A stretch of 64,000 nt of DNA from Powellomyces hirtus (lineage: Eukaryota > Chytridiomycota > Chytridiomycetes > Spizellomycetales > Powellomycetaceae), in assembly GCA_025526995.1 (NCBI GenBank), contig JAHLKG010000027.1, positions 310,001 to 374,000 on the forward strand. Direction: 5' to 3'. Positions 10,639 through 23,600 of this stretch are shown here, piece by piece. The translations under genes and the position numbers were made by a program. Below the pieces are notes generated by a model. The model was not told where the DNA came from. It saw nothing but the letters and a program-made list of their open reading frames with translations, and made no database searches. Position 1 is the first letter of the stretch. Each line of letters begins with the position of its first letter.

Positions 10639-13600
10639 TCAGGGTGCGCCTTCGTCCACCAAGCGTTCAACCTCCGGTTTGCGGTCAGCGTCCATTTTCG
10701 GTGGACGCTCCACCACTGAGAGAACTCGGGGGTTACTACTTGCACCGGCACTTCTGCTGCCAGAAGATTCGGCACGTAACGTTCCAGCGTGTTTCAGCTT
10801 TTGCATCCAATGCACGACCTCTGCGTCACTGTCGGCCTGCACCAAAAGATTGCGGTTCTGCCAGGTGAGCTCGAAGCAGTTCTTGGTGTCGCGCTGGAGA
10901 CTCCGTGCAACACTGACGCCCGTCACGTCCACCACCATACCCGCAGCTCCAGAACTGCCCAATGGACGGAGACTGAGCCGTGCTACTGGCACCGTCACCA
11001 ACATCAACTCGTGCCTCTCCCAGCGTCCAAACCACGACGAGAGATTCTTGATCGCGTACTCTCCGTATTCGACCCCCCTTGACGCCGCGCTTCCGGTCAG
11101 TGACGACGTATGCGCGGCACCATGAGCACCGCCAGGGACCTTGGCCGTCGTGCCACTTGATCCCATCGCGGCTCGGCCTGGCTTGCCACCACCCAAAGCA
11201 TTGAGCGATGAGTCCGCAGCCGCCTTCAGGTTGGCGCTGGACGGTAGCAACATATCGTTGTCTGGATTGTGCTTGCCCATTTCCGATACCATCACCCGCC
11301 CAATGAGCAGTGCCCACGTCGTGGACGTGACAAACAGAACCCCGAAGGACTGGATTAGAAAGGACAGACTGGACGACTCGCCAGCGGTAAAGCACACCGC
11401 AATAATGAGGGTGCACCAAATCATGAGCTGCAAGGAAAAAACACAATCAATACCCGGCGGGCACGACACGTGGGGGCGATCGATGTTTAGACATACCGAG
11501 TACACCGTAAGAGCAATATACTTTGATTCGGAGTATCGAGACGGCACGTTCCGCGTTGCAACTGCCAGGTATGTGGCTACAACCAAGAGCAATCCGTTGT
11601 ACCTTGAAAATCAAACCAAGGTCGGGGAGATCAGTGACAGTTAGTGGCAGAACAGGCTTCCCAAAGACAAGAACGTTTTTGCGCTCCATCGACTTACGCG
11701 AAAATAGCTCCAATGAAACTATTGTTTGCTTTCTCTGATTCACAGACGTAGTTGTACGTTCCTTTCGCTTTGTCGATGACTAACGATGGCTGGAGCGGCG
11801 AGTACCCACTCCACACGGCTAAAATCGCCACTTCTCCAATCATGAAGGCTCCCGCCATCCTCAAAATCTGAGCTACTCTAAGAGGCGAGGCCAGACGCTC
11901 GTTGGCAAACACACGCCAAATGCGATATGTCTGCCGGACATTGACAGGAACGCATCACGCATCAACAATGTTATGTACTTGCGAGCGAGGGTTTGCAGAA
12001 TCGAATGAACGTGTTGGGCTTACCTTGGCAATCAAGCATCCAAGAACAATTGCAAACGACACTCCAAAAAGCCATGCACGGAAGTTGCAGTTCAACTTTT
12101 CCGGCTTGCCGATGCTGGTAAATATTGTGGCAAATGCCAGCTCCATCGCCAGACCCATGATAATCATAAACTGCGGAGACAGCGCCTTGATCGCCGGACG
12201 CTCTTTCCAGCTGTACACCATCAGGACGGATATCCCGGTGATGATCATCATCGCCCCGTACAATATGATCAGGACAATCGCAAGGGGATCCTTGAAAGTG
12301 ATCCAATTCTGTCTGAGCACTGAGTTGTGAAAATGAGTGAAATGCGTGTTTTACAATATGGCAAGTAAGGAGCGGGGTGGAAAACGGCGTATATACCTAT
12401 CTCGCTGCTTGGAATAGTGGTTGTGCCAGAGAAGAAGATGGGAGGGGTCGTGGTGTTCAAAACTACGTGGTAGTTGTCGCCAACTGTTCCACCGACATGT
12501 CGCAAAACTCCGTTATAGACGTTCAGAATCTCGTACGCTCCAATGCGGTCAAAGTTGGCATCAAAACGGATGTTTCCGGAAACCCCGATTGTATCCATGG
12601 TGGGGCCTACAAGCACCGACAAGTCGCGCGGGAATTTTCCGAGTGCGATATCAGCCCAACTGGTATTACTCGATGCCTGATACTGCAAACACCGTTTCAG
12701 TTTCGAACAGAGTGATTCTCGAAAAACCCAGCAATGCCCTCACACCTTCACAAGACTCTCAACCATAAGCAGCATGCAGTCGTAGTAAAAACCGCCAAAT
12801 TGTTGGATGGCGCTTCCATAGGTTGATTGATACAGAGCTTTCAAATCGGTCCACTTGCTTCCCACCCCTTCCAAGGGGCTTGCAATGAGAAGCCCATTGA
12901 TGGCGTCTGCATCCGCCTGCTCCGCTTTTCCGCTTGCCACCATGGCTTTCAACTCAGCAGGCACGCTAAGCACGGCTTCTGGACAGACCCAGGAGTAGGT
13001 GGGTCCAAACAGGTCTAGTTTTCTCGCAATCGGGATGAGCTCTATAAGCTCTTCCGGGTATCCCGCCCACACAATGATTCTGGCGTCCGAAGCTATGATT
13101 GTTCAAAAGCGCAGGTTAAGCAGAGCGGGGCTCCAATGAACGTATCGACGCAAAATGTCATCGCGACGGGCGAATCACCTACCCCTCAAGGCAGTCAAGG
13201 TAGAGTGCAGGGTATCCTTGTCGTACTGTGCGTTGAACACGACGTTCACAGTTCCGCTTGACGCAGCGACCGACGCTAGTTGATCTACAATGCCTTTCGA
13301 GTACGCATATCCAGAGTACATGAGGCCGATGCTCTTCCACCCAAACGCCTGAATAACCTCGCCCAGGACAACGCCCTGTTTGGAATCTTCAGATATTGTG
13401 CTGATACAGAACCGTGCAGTTAGACTCTCTTTGAAAAATGCATCTGAGAACAAGCAAGCACGCCCACCGATAGAGATAACGGGAGTTCTTTTGTGAAAGC
13501 GTGCCAGAGGTGGAGACGGAGCATTGCGGCGTTTGAGTCTTGGCGAGCTCAACAGCGATGGGCAACGAGGTGGACGACTGGAGCTCCCCTACGAATATGC

Positions 13601-13961
13601 CGGTCAGAGATGTTAACGCTGACACATCTAGAAGTCAAAAGTGGTCTCAGCTGGCCCGATCGATTAATTTACCAATGACACCTAGAACATTCTCACTTGC
13701 CGCCTGTGCAGCGAGCGTCGTAGCCACAGTGGGAGATTGCTTGGAATCCAAATGGGTAACATGGACGCTCACTCCTTTCCCACTGAGAGTTGCATTGAGA
13801 GCCGCACCGGCCAAGTCGATGGTGTTCTTGCCACTGATCCCAATGCCCGATAGTGATCCCGACAGTGGTAGGATAGAGGCGAATTTCAACTGCACCTGCC
13901 CACTGGCCGGCCCAAGACCCAACACCAGGACAAGGAAAAGAAAAGACTGAATGGCTCGCAT
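10639..13961 (-). CDS. Class C (GABA-B/mGlu-like) G-protein-coupled receptor with C-terminal PH-like domain
   Basis: Nine exons read in phase: 13961-13673, 13627-13468, 13424-13183, 13092-12746, 12682-12397, 12319-12024, 11930-11698, 11602-11497 and 11427-10639 (about 915 aa; the 13468/13424 junction is the least certain). Residues 1-21 are a signal peptide ending in PASG. Residues 25-430 form a periplasmic-binding type I (ANF receptor) ectodomain: FASILPLSGSLSGIG, then SALTSLTGIFVGELQSST, DSKQGVVLGEVIQAFGWKSI and ARIIVWAGY. Seven hydrophobic segments follow (about 447-700), beginning DPLAIVLIILYGAMMIITG and ending FGVLFVTSTTWALLIGRVM. The tail (about 790-870) resembles a PH domain: RLSLRPLG, CFELTWQNRNLLVQA, VVHWMQKLK. 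Such receptors sense amino-acid-like ligands at the plasma membrane and signal to G proteins. The ligand is unknown. The gene is divergent from the giant gene at 14.6 kb. Confidence 0.9.
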
Positions 13962-14612
13962 TTGGTGTGTTTGCCTGAAATCTTAGCAAAAAACGGATAG
14001 CACCGAGCCATAGATTTTTATCCGGGACGTGTTTTCCTTTTATGCGTTTTCTACGTTTATAATTCCGGCGGTCCACCGACCCTCCATTCGGGGAAGTGCC
14101 ACCACCAGAGCGCAAGGCTTCACTACAGCCCATCTTTGTGACTAAAATTACACTGGGCCAATGCCCCGGGTTTCTGGTTGCAATACATCATCAAATCAAA
14201 GTTACGCTTACTGCGATGAAGACTTTTGTTGTCGGGGGCGTTTCGAAGGTTCTAAAAGATCGTAGCGAAGGCTAAGCAGGCCCCGTCACAGTGTTTTGTA
14301 CGAAATAGAATTACCAGCTTGTATCCTTCTGGAGCGATCACTCTGTCCGTATGCCGCCGCTGTCGGAGTTGATCTCGAGTGATTTCGTAATCGTCGATGA
14401 CTCGTGCTAATTTGTAGATTTGTCCGAACGTGTGGACTGACGCGTGTGCACAAGCCACACTTAACACTTGACGCGTGCTAGAAACTTAACCCCTGGAATT
14501 TTCCAATTCTCGCCCTTAGGATCATCGTCGCTTGTATTTAAACTCCAGTTTCTTCAAAAGTGTTCTAGCTCCTTTACCTGCTTTTACTTTGTTAGACTTG
14601 CAAAGGCCAAAC
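13962..14612. other. Divergent promoter region between the GPCR gene and giant gene 1
   Basis: A 651-bp interval between the two start codons, with no recognisable gene. It should hold both promoters. A CTTGTATTTAAACTCC segment lies at about 14531-14546, some 70 bp before the ATG at 14613, and is a possible TATA-like element for giant gene 1. Confidence 0.45.
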
Positions 14613-17600
14613 ATGTCTTGGCATGCAAGCAATCGCTTGCCCGTTCGTCGATGGCCTTCCCATAGAGCTTCGCATTTTCTGCGGGCTTCGGTATTTATTG
14701 TATCATTTTTAGCTTTCGTCCTGCCATCCGTGGTTGACGCAGGGGGAAGAGGTCTGTGTTGTTAGCTTCTCATGAGTAAACGGATGGTGCATTACCGGTG
14801 TTAATAATCCCTTAGGTCCTCCGCCTCCCCCACCGCGTATCAACTGTTATGGTCACTATGATGCACGCACAATCAATTGTCACTATGCCCGCTGTGGAGG
14901 TATGACATTTTCTCTGCGCCGGGAGAATGGCGAGTGCACACATGCTCATCAAGTCTTCTCTGCAAGGATGGGGTCAAGCTTGGCCATGGATGACGTTGAA
15001 CAACTGGCAAGACTATCGCTGCACCCAGTCACTCGGACGTGTGTACGCCGCTACAGAACCAGTGGCCTGTCGTTCCTGCGCTTGCGAGACGCAGACAATC
15101 TATGGTGCACCTTGCAAAGGACCGATGTGTAACCAAGGAACTCGAACCGACACTATCGGAGGTTTGTGATTACTGAGGATCAATTGCTGTTTGCATCGCA
15201 GCTGAGAATACCCGTTTTACAGGTTACAATCCTGCATGCTCCATTACCACTCGGTAAGCCAAAACGTCATGTCACCAACCTTTGTAGTATCTAACACCCT
15301 TTTCTCAACTGAATCTATAGCATGACTACCGTGCCTTGCACGCCAATCCCGACACTTCCTGCAAACACTCTGACCCAAGGGAGCTACACTCAGGACTCTT
15401 TCCCTGATCTTAACGGATTTAAGACCCTCACGGTCTTTGGATGCGGGGGTATCGCACGATCGCCTGGCTGCAACTGGCAGGGATTGTGTACCTGCCGCCC
15501 AAATGCGGCTGGGTACACGTGGCCAAAGGCAGCACAATGGCGCTGTATTTCCAGTGAGACTCGTCCAATCTTCCCACAACGACCGCAGTTTTCTAATAGT
15601 CACTTGCACGTTATCCAGACATCCCACCTGCGGTGAGTCTGTACCCTCCGGAAGGAACGGGCAACAGTGCTGGAGCCCTGTCTACGTCTTGGGTGGCGAA
15701 CGACCCGTGGCGACCTTCAGTTACCGTCAAGGTAAATTCGATACAACGCTCAGTTGTTCTCATTCCATCCGTTTTAGACCAATTCTGCTGTTCATATTAA
15801 TCACTTTTCTATCCTCTACAGTTCTATCAGTATGTATTCGGAGGGTACCATAGCGTGATTTTTGATTCTTTTCCATTGAACTATAAGCCTGGTAAGCCTT
15901 TCCTTTTGGAACAATCTCATGTATTGAGATGTTTGCTCATCGTGTTTATGTGAAGCGGCCCAATATTGGCCTGTCCTTCAACTACAATACAAGGTCATTC
16001 GTACAGACATCAATACCGGAACCATCATCGCCAATAATTTGCCAACCCCAGTCTGTGTTAACCGTCAAACAACCTCATACTGGTGGGGCTGCACAATCAC
16101 AAACTGGGAGCTCCCGGGAGTTTGGAACGCGTTGGTGCCTGACATTCCTCAACCTGCTGAGATTCCCGTCAACGTTTACATCGGAGTGCAATCCGAAGCT
16201 GGCACATCGTCGTGGACTTTGGTCGGCGCATTCTCCTTCGTCCCTCCAGACCCGTATCCGTGGTCTATCGACTCGATTCGGAGCCAGCCTGTGTCAGGCC
16301 CCTATCTGTCAACGGCCCACGCTATCGGGATTTTGGACACGTCGGTGGCGGTTTCTGTCTCTTCCACCACAAAACCGTTAACGGTAACAACTGACAAGAA
16401 CACAGCCAGACTGGTCTTCAGTATCGCATGCACACCACAAGGAGTTAATGCCGCTGAGCCTACGGATGAAGATTTCTATGGAAGTATCAACAATCCTATA
16501 GTCCAGATAAACAACACTGCTGGTTTCCAGACTCCGAAATACAACATCGCTTTCTCGACGCTCCCCAACGTCACGGAGGCTACCTGCACGATATCCGGAC
16601 TCGCTATCAACATGAAAGGACTCGACCCGGACAACACGTACGGCGGATCAACACCGAGCAACGATTTCGTCATCGGTATCCTGCGCGTCGGACCGCAAGT
16701 GATCAGCGCCCCTCTGGATGTACGTCACAGCAACAAACGATGTGAGGAGACTTGTTCCTAATGATTTTGATATGCCCTCCTACAACAGTCACCGGTGGGT
16801 CTCCCGAGCGATTTGCAAGGTCCTGGTGGCATTGCGCGCTATTTTTGGACGACGAAAGATTCCCTCTACGCGTCTTGGAACGGAGTGTTCCGCGGAAACG
16901 CCAAGGTTTTGAGCGTTTTGAAAACTTCCGCCAGTCAATTTACGACCACCGGTAGCAGCATCACCGGAACTGTGCAGCATGTCGTCCGCGTGGTAAAATC
17001 TCACAGACGCCACGTTGATTGTGTGTGACCAATATCTAAAAGTTCTTTGCTTCAGTTACTCTATCTGAACACAACATCAGTCGACCCCATTGCGAGTTAT
17101 CTAGCTTCTGCTTCAGTTAGCCTTCTTCCAACCCTGCGCCAGTGCATCAACTTTCATGGCGCTAACTTTACCAGCGGGCTTCATGGATGTGAGGTCGCTA
17201 CTACAACTTTGAGTGGGGTCGTCACATCTTATCAAGACACGAGTACGCTAACCCGGACAATTTTGAATGAATGTAACGCTGCCGGAGTCCTCTATAACTG
17301 CGTGGATTGCTTCCGGTGCTTCATCCGAACCCGAATCACTGGATATGATGCGGCCGCCAACCCTGTCAATGCGACGACATACGGCATCGTGTACGACGCT
17401 TCCCCTCCTGTTATTAGGAGCATGCTTCCGGTTGGCAAATTTATACGAGCAGGGCTGTACTGGTACGGGAGTCTCCGGGACATGAATATTGATTTAGACC
17501 TGGCGGAGCCTGAAGCGCCCCTCTCTTCCATTCCCCTCGACATCTCGGTCGATGGGTTCACTTATACACAAGGCGAGCAAGTCCCCAGCTTCTACCAGTC

Positions 17601-20600
17601 ATATCCTCAGCTGAGCCGCCTCGATGCCCCCACGGGGACCGTAGCAGCATCAGCCACCGGATGGGACGGGTTTACTCTTCATGCTCAAACCTACAACGTC
17701 CAAATCGATCCTCGTAGCTTGGATGGGCAGACCGCAACCGCGGCGTTCAAAGTGAGATCAGATTCGACCCCACCCACGTTCGGAGTCATTCTCCCGAATC
17801 ACCTGGTTTACAACATGGCTACTGATGGGCCCCTAGAGATGACAACCCGCAACGTCGTCGACCGCGAAAGTGGGATCTTGGACTACTATGTGCTCTATTT
17901 GTTAGGCGATAACTCGCATTGTGCCAAATCCAATTTCAAATGGCCCTTGCAGTCAAGACACAACTGGACTCGGCTTGCCACCAATCGTTCGGAAGACGGA
18001 ACGATGTTGCCGACGCAGACATTCCCTCTTGCGATAAATGAAACGTTCGCCAACACAACGACGGGATACTTGTACGTTGGAATTGCTTTCATAAACTATG
18101 CAATGACGCCTTATGGAGCCGTACAGAGAAGCGTTACCGTGGCGTGTGGATGGCCAATTGTGTTGGTATGCTCGGTTTTGCTCGTGTGATTCTTTATTAG
18201 TCACATGTTTCTCACACGTTGCCCATCTCGCCCTGAAAACAGGACAATGGTTACCCGAGCATTTACATCGAATCATTGGAAGTCGAAAGCATCATGGGTT
18301 TTGATTCTGTAGCCGGAACCTGGGTTGCTCGCCGCATTGCGCAAATCAAGTGGCAGACGCTTCATATTTACGGCGAGCAATCTTACAACATCACGCTCTA
18401 CAATGGAAATGAAACTATAGGGATGTACACAGACATCACTTACAAGTCAGCCTCGATATTCTTTAATTCCTCCGCGCCGCTCCTGGTGAGCGAGAATTTC
18501 ACCGCCGCCATATCCGTATCAACGTTTACCAAGGACACGCTTCCGCCTAAAAACGTCTCTGTTATCATCAATAATGATGACCCGGATCTGTCAACATGCG
18601 CAGAGAGTGTGATCACGTTCCCTCTCGGGATGTCTGCAGGGCCGGCCGTGGCTCAAGTCGACTGGACAAAGTGTGTGTCTCCCATCCGCGAAATTGATCA
18701 ATGGGTACGTTGAAACAAATATACATCAACAGAGCCTCCCCGTACTTACACCACAGTGCAGGTGTATTGGATCATGCCTTACATGTCGGTCATCGACAGC
18801 ACCTTGAAAAATACGACGGTGGCCAAGAATGTTACCAAAATTGCAGTGCCGATTGAAGTCACCCACCAGATGATCTACAAAGTCTGTGTGGGTGCTTTGG
18901 ACTCGTATGGGAATGGCACGTACGCTTTCTGTACCGAAAATACTCTAGTTGATCTTACACCACCCGAACCATCTGGAAGCGTCCGAGACGTCGACGTGAA
19001 TCTGGGACTGCCGGTGGCTTCAGCGGTGAACACTACCTCCTTGCGATTCCAGTGGGACCCGTGGGTGGATGCGGAATCCGGCATTGCCAATTACACGCTG
19101 ACGGTCAATTGCAGCGGCTCCGCCGCCACCCAGAGTATTTCCATTCCGGCACAAGCAACAGATTACACCTTGTACCTTAGCGACCCCACCATCTGGCTTT
19201 CTCCGTTCAACGCCACGGCAGTGATGCCTGAAGGCACTAAATGCGTCGGAATCCTCTTAGCAACCAACAATGCTGGATTGAACAGTGAGCCATTCACATC
19301 ACCCGGAATCACATCCGTCGCTCGCACACCTGCTGCGGAGCAGTATCTCTCCGTGCTTGACGGAACAGTGATGCAAACGAGCAACTATACTTGGCATTTG
19401 TAAGTCGCTGGCAAAATGAAAAGAGACTGAGCTTGCACTAAATATCTGTTCTGGGTTCATTTTCTGCAGCTTCCCACTTTTGCCCAATGTTACAGCCCAT
19501 CTTGGCTGGGGCTCGATTGTCGAATACAACAAGTCTAGCGCATCAATCTCCTTTGCGGTCGCTCTCACCAATATGCTGGACGCAACAGACATACACAGTT
19601 ACTATTTTCAAAACTCTGTGGACGCCGTCATCCCCCTTCCACAACAAGCAGCCGTATACAGTGCATCTCTCAGCATTTACATCGGAGGAGAAAGAGCTCG
19701 GACTTTGATGTCGGCAGACAGTATCGCAGTAATCGAAGGGGGCCCGGTAACCTTACCAACCCTGACATCGCTGAACAACTACTGTGAAGTCGATCTGAAC
19801 ACTATCAACGAGGGCGCCCCGGGCCAAGCCCTCTTTGTTCCCACAGTCAACATCTCCACGGTTTCGGCATTCTGGCCACCCTTTGTTGACACGTTCGGAA
19901 TCATTGACCGTCTGCAACTAGCGTTTCGACAAAAAACCAAACCAGATCAGACGTCAAATTGGGTGGATGCGGTGTTACCAAAAAATGCAACGGGCTTCGA
20001 GGGGCGTGTCACATGGATATATGGTGTTCCTGAAGTGCTGTGGTCGCAGGAAATGGAGTGTGTCTTGCAAGCGATCGACATCATTGGAAACGTCACCACC
20101 CTAATCATGCCGGGCTACTTGACGTCCTATCCGTGGTTTAACCCAACTGTCGTTGACCTGTCCAACTGGGCACTCCTCGGCACCCCTGTTAGTGCAACAG
20201 ACTATGATTTTTACTCTGACATAGCAGTCACGCCGAACAGTACTTACTCTGTTGGATTCGCCGGTTTCCCAGACTTGATCTTAAACGACAAAGTGCTTGC
20301 CACCGTCCAGTTTTCGGTTGGCAACGCTTACAGCCCGAATGCACCAACCGTATTTGATAACCTGCTCCCTCCCACGTTCATGGACGTCAGAAAAATCTCC
20401 CTCACAAGCATGAACGTCGCTGACAACATCATTCCTTTCCGATTTTTCTCAATTCCGAACTTTATCCTACCTGAGAACGAACTGGGTACGCGTCCTACTC
20501 TTGATCTAACCGTGTTCAGCAACATTTCAATGTGACGCTAACATTTGCAATCTCTCCTAGTTCATGCATGCATCAATGTCACAAATGTTGCGTCCGGAAA

Positions 20601-23600
20601 TTCGACTGCTGCGTGCACTGACGGCATCATCTATAGTCCGGACGCTCCAGTGCAAGGAAATGTGTACATCAAAACGTCCAACAACTACATCACAACGTCC
20701 ACCTCCATCCAGATATCATGGAGTGGATTCTACGCCAGAGGATGGCTGGACGCGGAGGATCTTGGTATCGCCCGATTCGAGTGGAGCGTAGGCACTTATG
20801 TCGGATGGGACGATGTGGTGTAAGCTACACATGAAAAGCACCGTTATTGATTTTTACATTAATAACACAACGCTCCTTTCTTCAGGACAAGACGAAGCGT
20901 TTCTAGCACTCAGCAAACCGCGGTTGCTCAAGATTTGGATCTTGTAGCAGGGGATGAAATATATGCTACTGTGACAGCCTACAGCCATGCGGGTGTGCCT
21001 ATCTCCTCCTATTCGTCTCCGGCTGTGATTGATTGGTCGGCCCCCGTTTCAAAGGGAGGATTTACCAAAATCAAGAACATGCGGGAGAGAGATGGAACTT
21101 ACACTTTGGACGTCAGCTACGATGAGTTTGTGGACCTTGAGAGTGAAGTCAGGGTCGTCTATCTGATTCTCGAGACTGAGTACGGTCTAGAAGATGTCAT
21201 ACCCCCGACGAAGGCCATTACTCCAAGATATACGTACGCTACGGGACTGCACCTTGCCTCTGGGACCCCATACGTTCTGCGCCTGGTTGCGGTCAATGGC
21301 GCAGGGATGCGGCAAGAGATATCAGCCTCGGTGACTCCGGAAACGGCTGTGCGCTTGCTTTATTTGTACGACTACCGCGCGGGAGGAACCTGGACTGCTG
21401 TTGCCAACAGCTCCACGAGCTACACCTTTTCATGGGTGGTCAGCGGATCGCCATTGTACTTCGAAGTTGCGGCGGGGACCATTCCTCATCAACATGACGT
21501 GATGGGCTGGACTCGCGTGGACGGTCTGAGTAGAAACTTCACCTTGGATTTGACAGCCTTCCCGATCAACGATGGAGAGATTCTCTATGCCACAATCCAT
21601 GCTTTCAATCAGGCTGGGTTGTTGGCAGATGTTGCAGTCACATCTGGGCTAACGATGGACTCTTCGCCACCGGTTCTTGGTCGAATCGTTCAAGGAGACA
21701 CGCCTTTCATACACAGTCCTTACGCCAACCACTTCGAGTTTGTTCAGTGTTCGTGGACGGGCTTTATGGACGTGCATAGCGAGATAGTTTTGTACGAGGC
21801 ATGTGTAGACACGAATGGCAACCACACGGACCTAATGGCCAGTTGCTCAAATCTGGACTGGACTCCGGTTGACAGCAGCATGACAGTGCAAGAATTGGCC
21901 TTGGAGACGCATCTAGAACAAGGAAAGCACTACTATCTCAAACTTAGAGTCACCAATGCAGCCGGATCGCCAGCTATCGGCGTCTCACCTATGTTCACCG
22001 CGGATGCCGAACGACCAGTTGGACAATTCATCACGGTGGGATTCCCTTCGAAGGAGGCGCAACGCGCTGGGATGAACGGAGGATACTTCGAACAAACAAT
22101 TATACAAGTCGAATGGCAGTTTGCACCTCCTCCAATTTCCGGCATCGGGCAATACATTGTCGGTATCTACGGCCAGGACGGAGCCATTCCGGTCACGACG
22201 CCCGCTCAAATCCCTGGGGGTCTCAATAGATGGACATTCTCGGTGGACGCAAAGTCCCTCCCGGAGCCACTGGTCGAAGGAGTGGCTTACATTGCGGTTG
22301 CGCGTGCTGTCTCGGGATCTGGTGTCATCGGGGACCTGGTGACCGAGCCCTTCACCATATTTACAACGGCGCCTAGCGTAACTTTGCCGGCTGTGTCGTT
22401 CCAAAACTACGCTAATGGAACCACCAGTTACTTCAACGATACAACTAACACGACTGAATACACCACCACGGGGAATGCCACGATTGACGTTGTGGTCTCT
22501 AACATCGGCGGTTCAACGCAAAGTGCCTTGGCTCCAGCCTCGTATTTTGTCGCGGTAAGCTCAGATTCATACACCTTTTTGCCCAAACGGCCTGGAACTG
22601 AAGTCGGGTGGATGACTGATGCGTCTTCTTGATAATTAGCTCGGCTCATATGAATATGGCACTGACATTGCAATGCGGACTTTGAACGATACATGTGGCG
22701 GCTCTTGTGACACAACCTTTACAGTCCCTGCCAAAAATTACACTCTGTATTGGGCAACAGGTACAGCTATCATTATTGTGATACGTTCTGGTCTTGAAAG
22801 GTCCGTCTAAAGCCCTCACTCCGCAAACTAGTCTATTCCATGGATTATGCTGGCTTGCAATCAAACCCAGTTTCAACAAGTAGTTTCTGGGACACCGGCT
22901 CTCCGGTCGGTCTTCTCACCAATAGCGTCAGCTGGACCATCACAAGCGTAAAGCCTTCCGCCGTCGATTTCAACGCAACAGCTCCCACGTCCATCGCAGT
23001 CACCGGAACAGGTCTCAGCAGTCTTGTCGCATCAGGCTACAGCGGGACCATCACATGCAACTTCGAATATCCACAGAGCCCCGGCACAGTATCGAGCGTC
23101 CCTGCCACCCTCTCCACTGTCGACACGGTGGCGCAAATTAGTTGCACACCTCCTTCCCTGCAAAGCAGCGGTCTCATTCCAATGAACTTGACGGAGGGAT
23201 ATGTGAGTCTAGTAATCGCAACTGGCGGATCGAGCACTCTCGCTTTCAACGTTTTTCACAAGTCATGTAAGATACAAAAGATGTTGAGCTTTCAACTTTG
23301 TGACTATATCTGACATAGCAAACTTTACCAGCGTCGAACACAGCTTGGGGTGTTGGCAGTCAGGCAGTGCTGGGTCTTTCTCCGTTCAACAACGCATACT
23401 TACCAACGCCCTGGTCATGGCACCTCACCTGGCCACAAGAACTCCCGTCGAATGACATTGCATATTACACCGTTGTCGGATTCGGGGAGACGTATAGCAC
23501 AGTGCTGGGCATTCAGAACTACAGCTTGTTTACGATCAGTCCAACCGCCCCACAAGCCGTGAATGCCCAACCTGGCCTTTTCCAGTGGCAGGTGTGCAGT

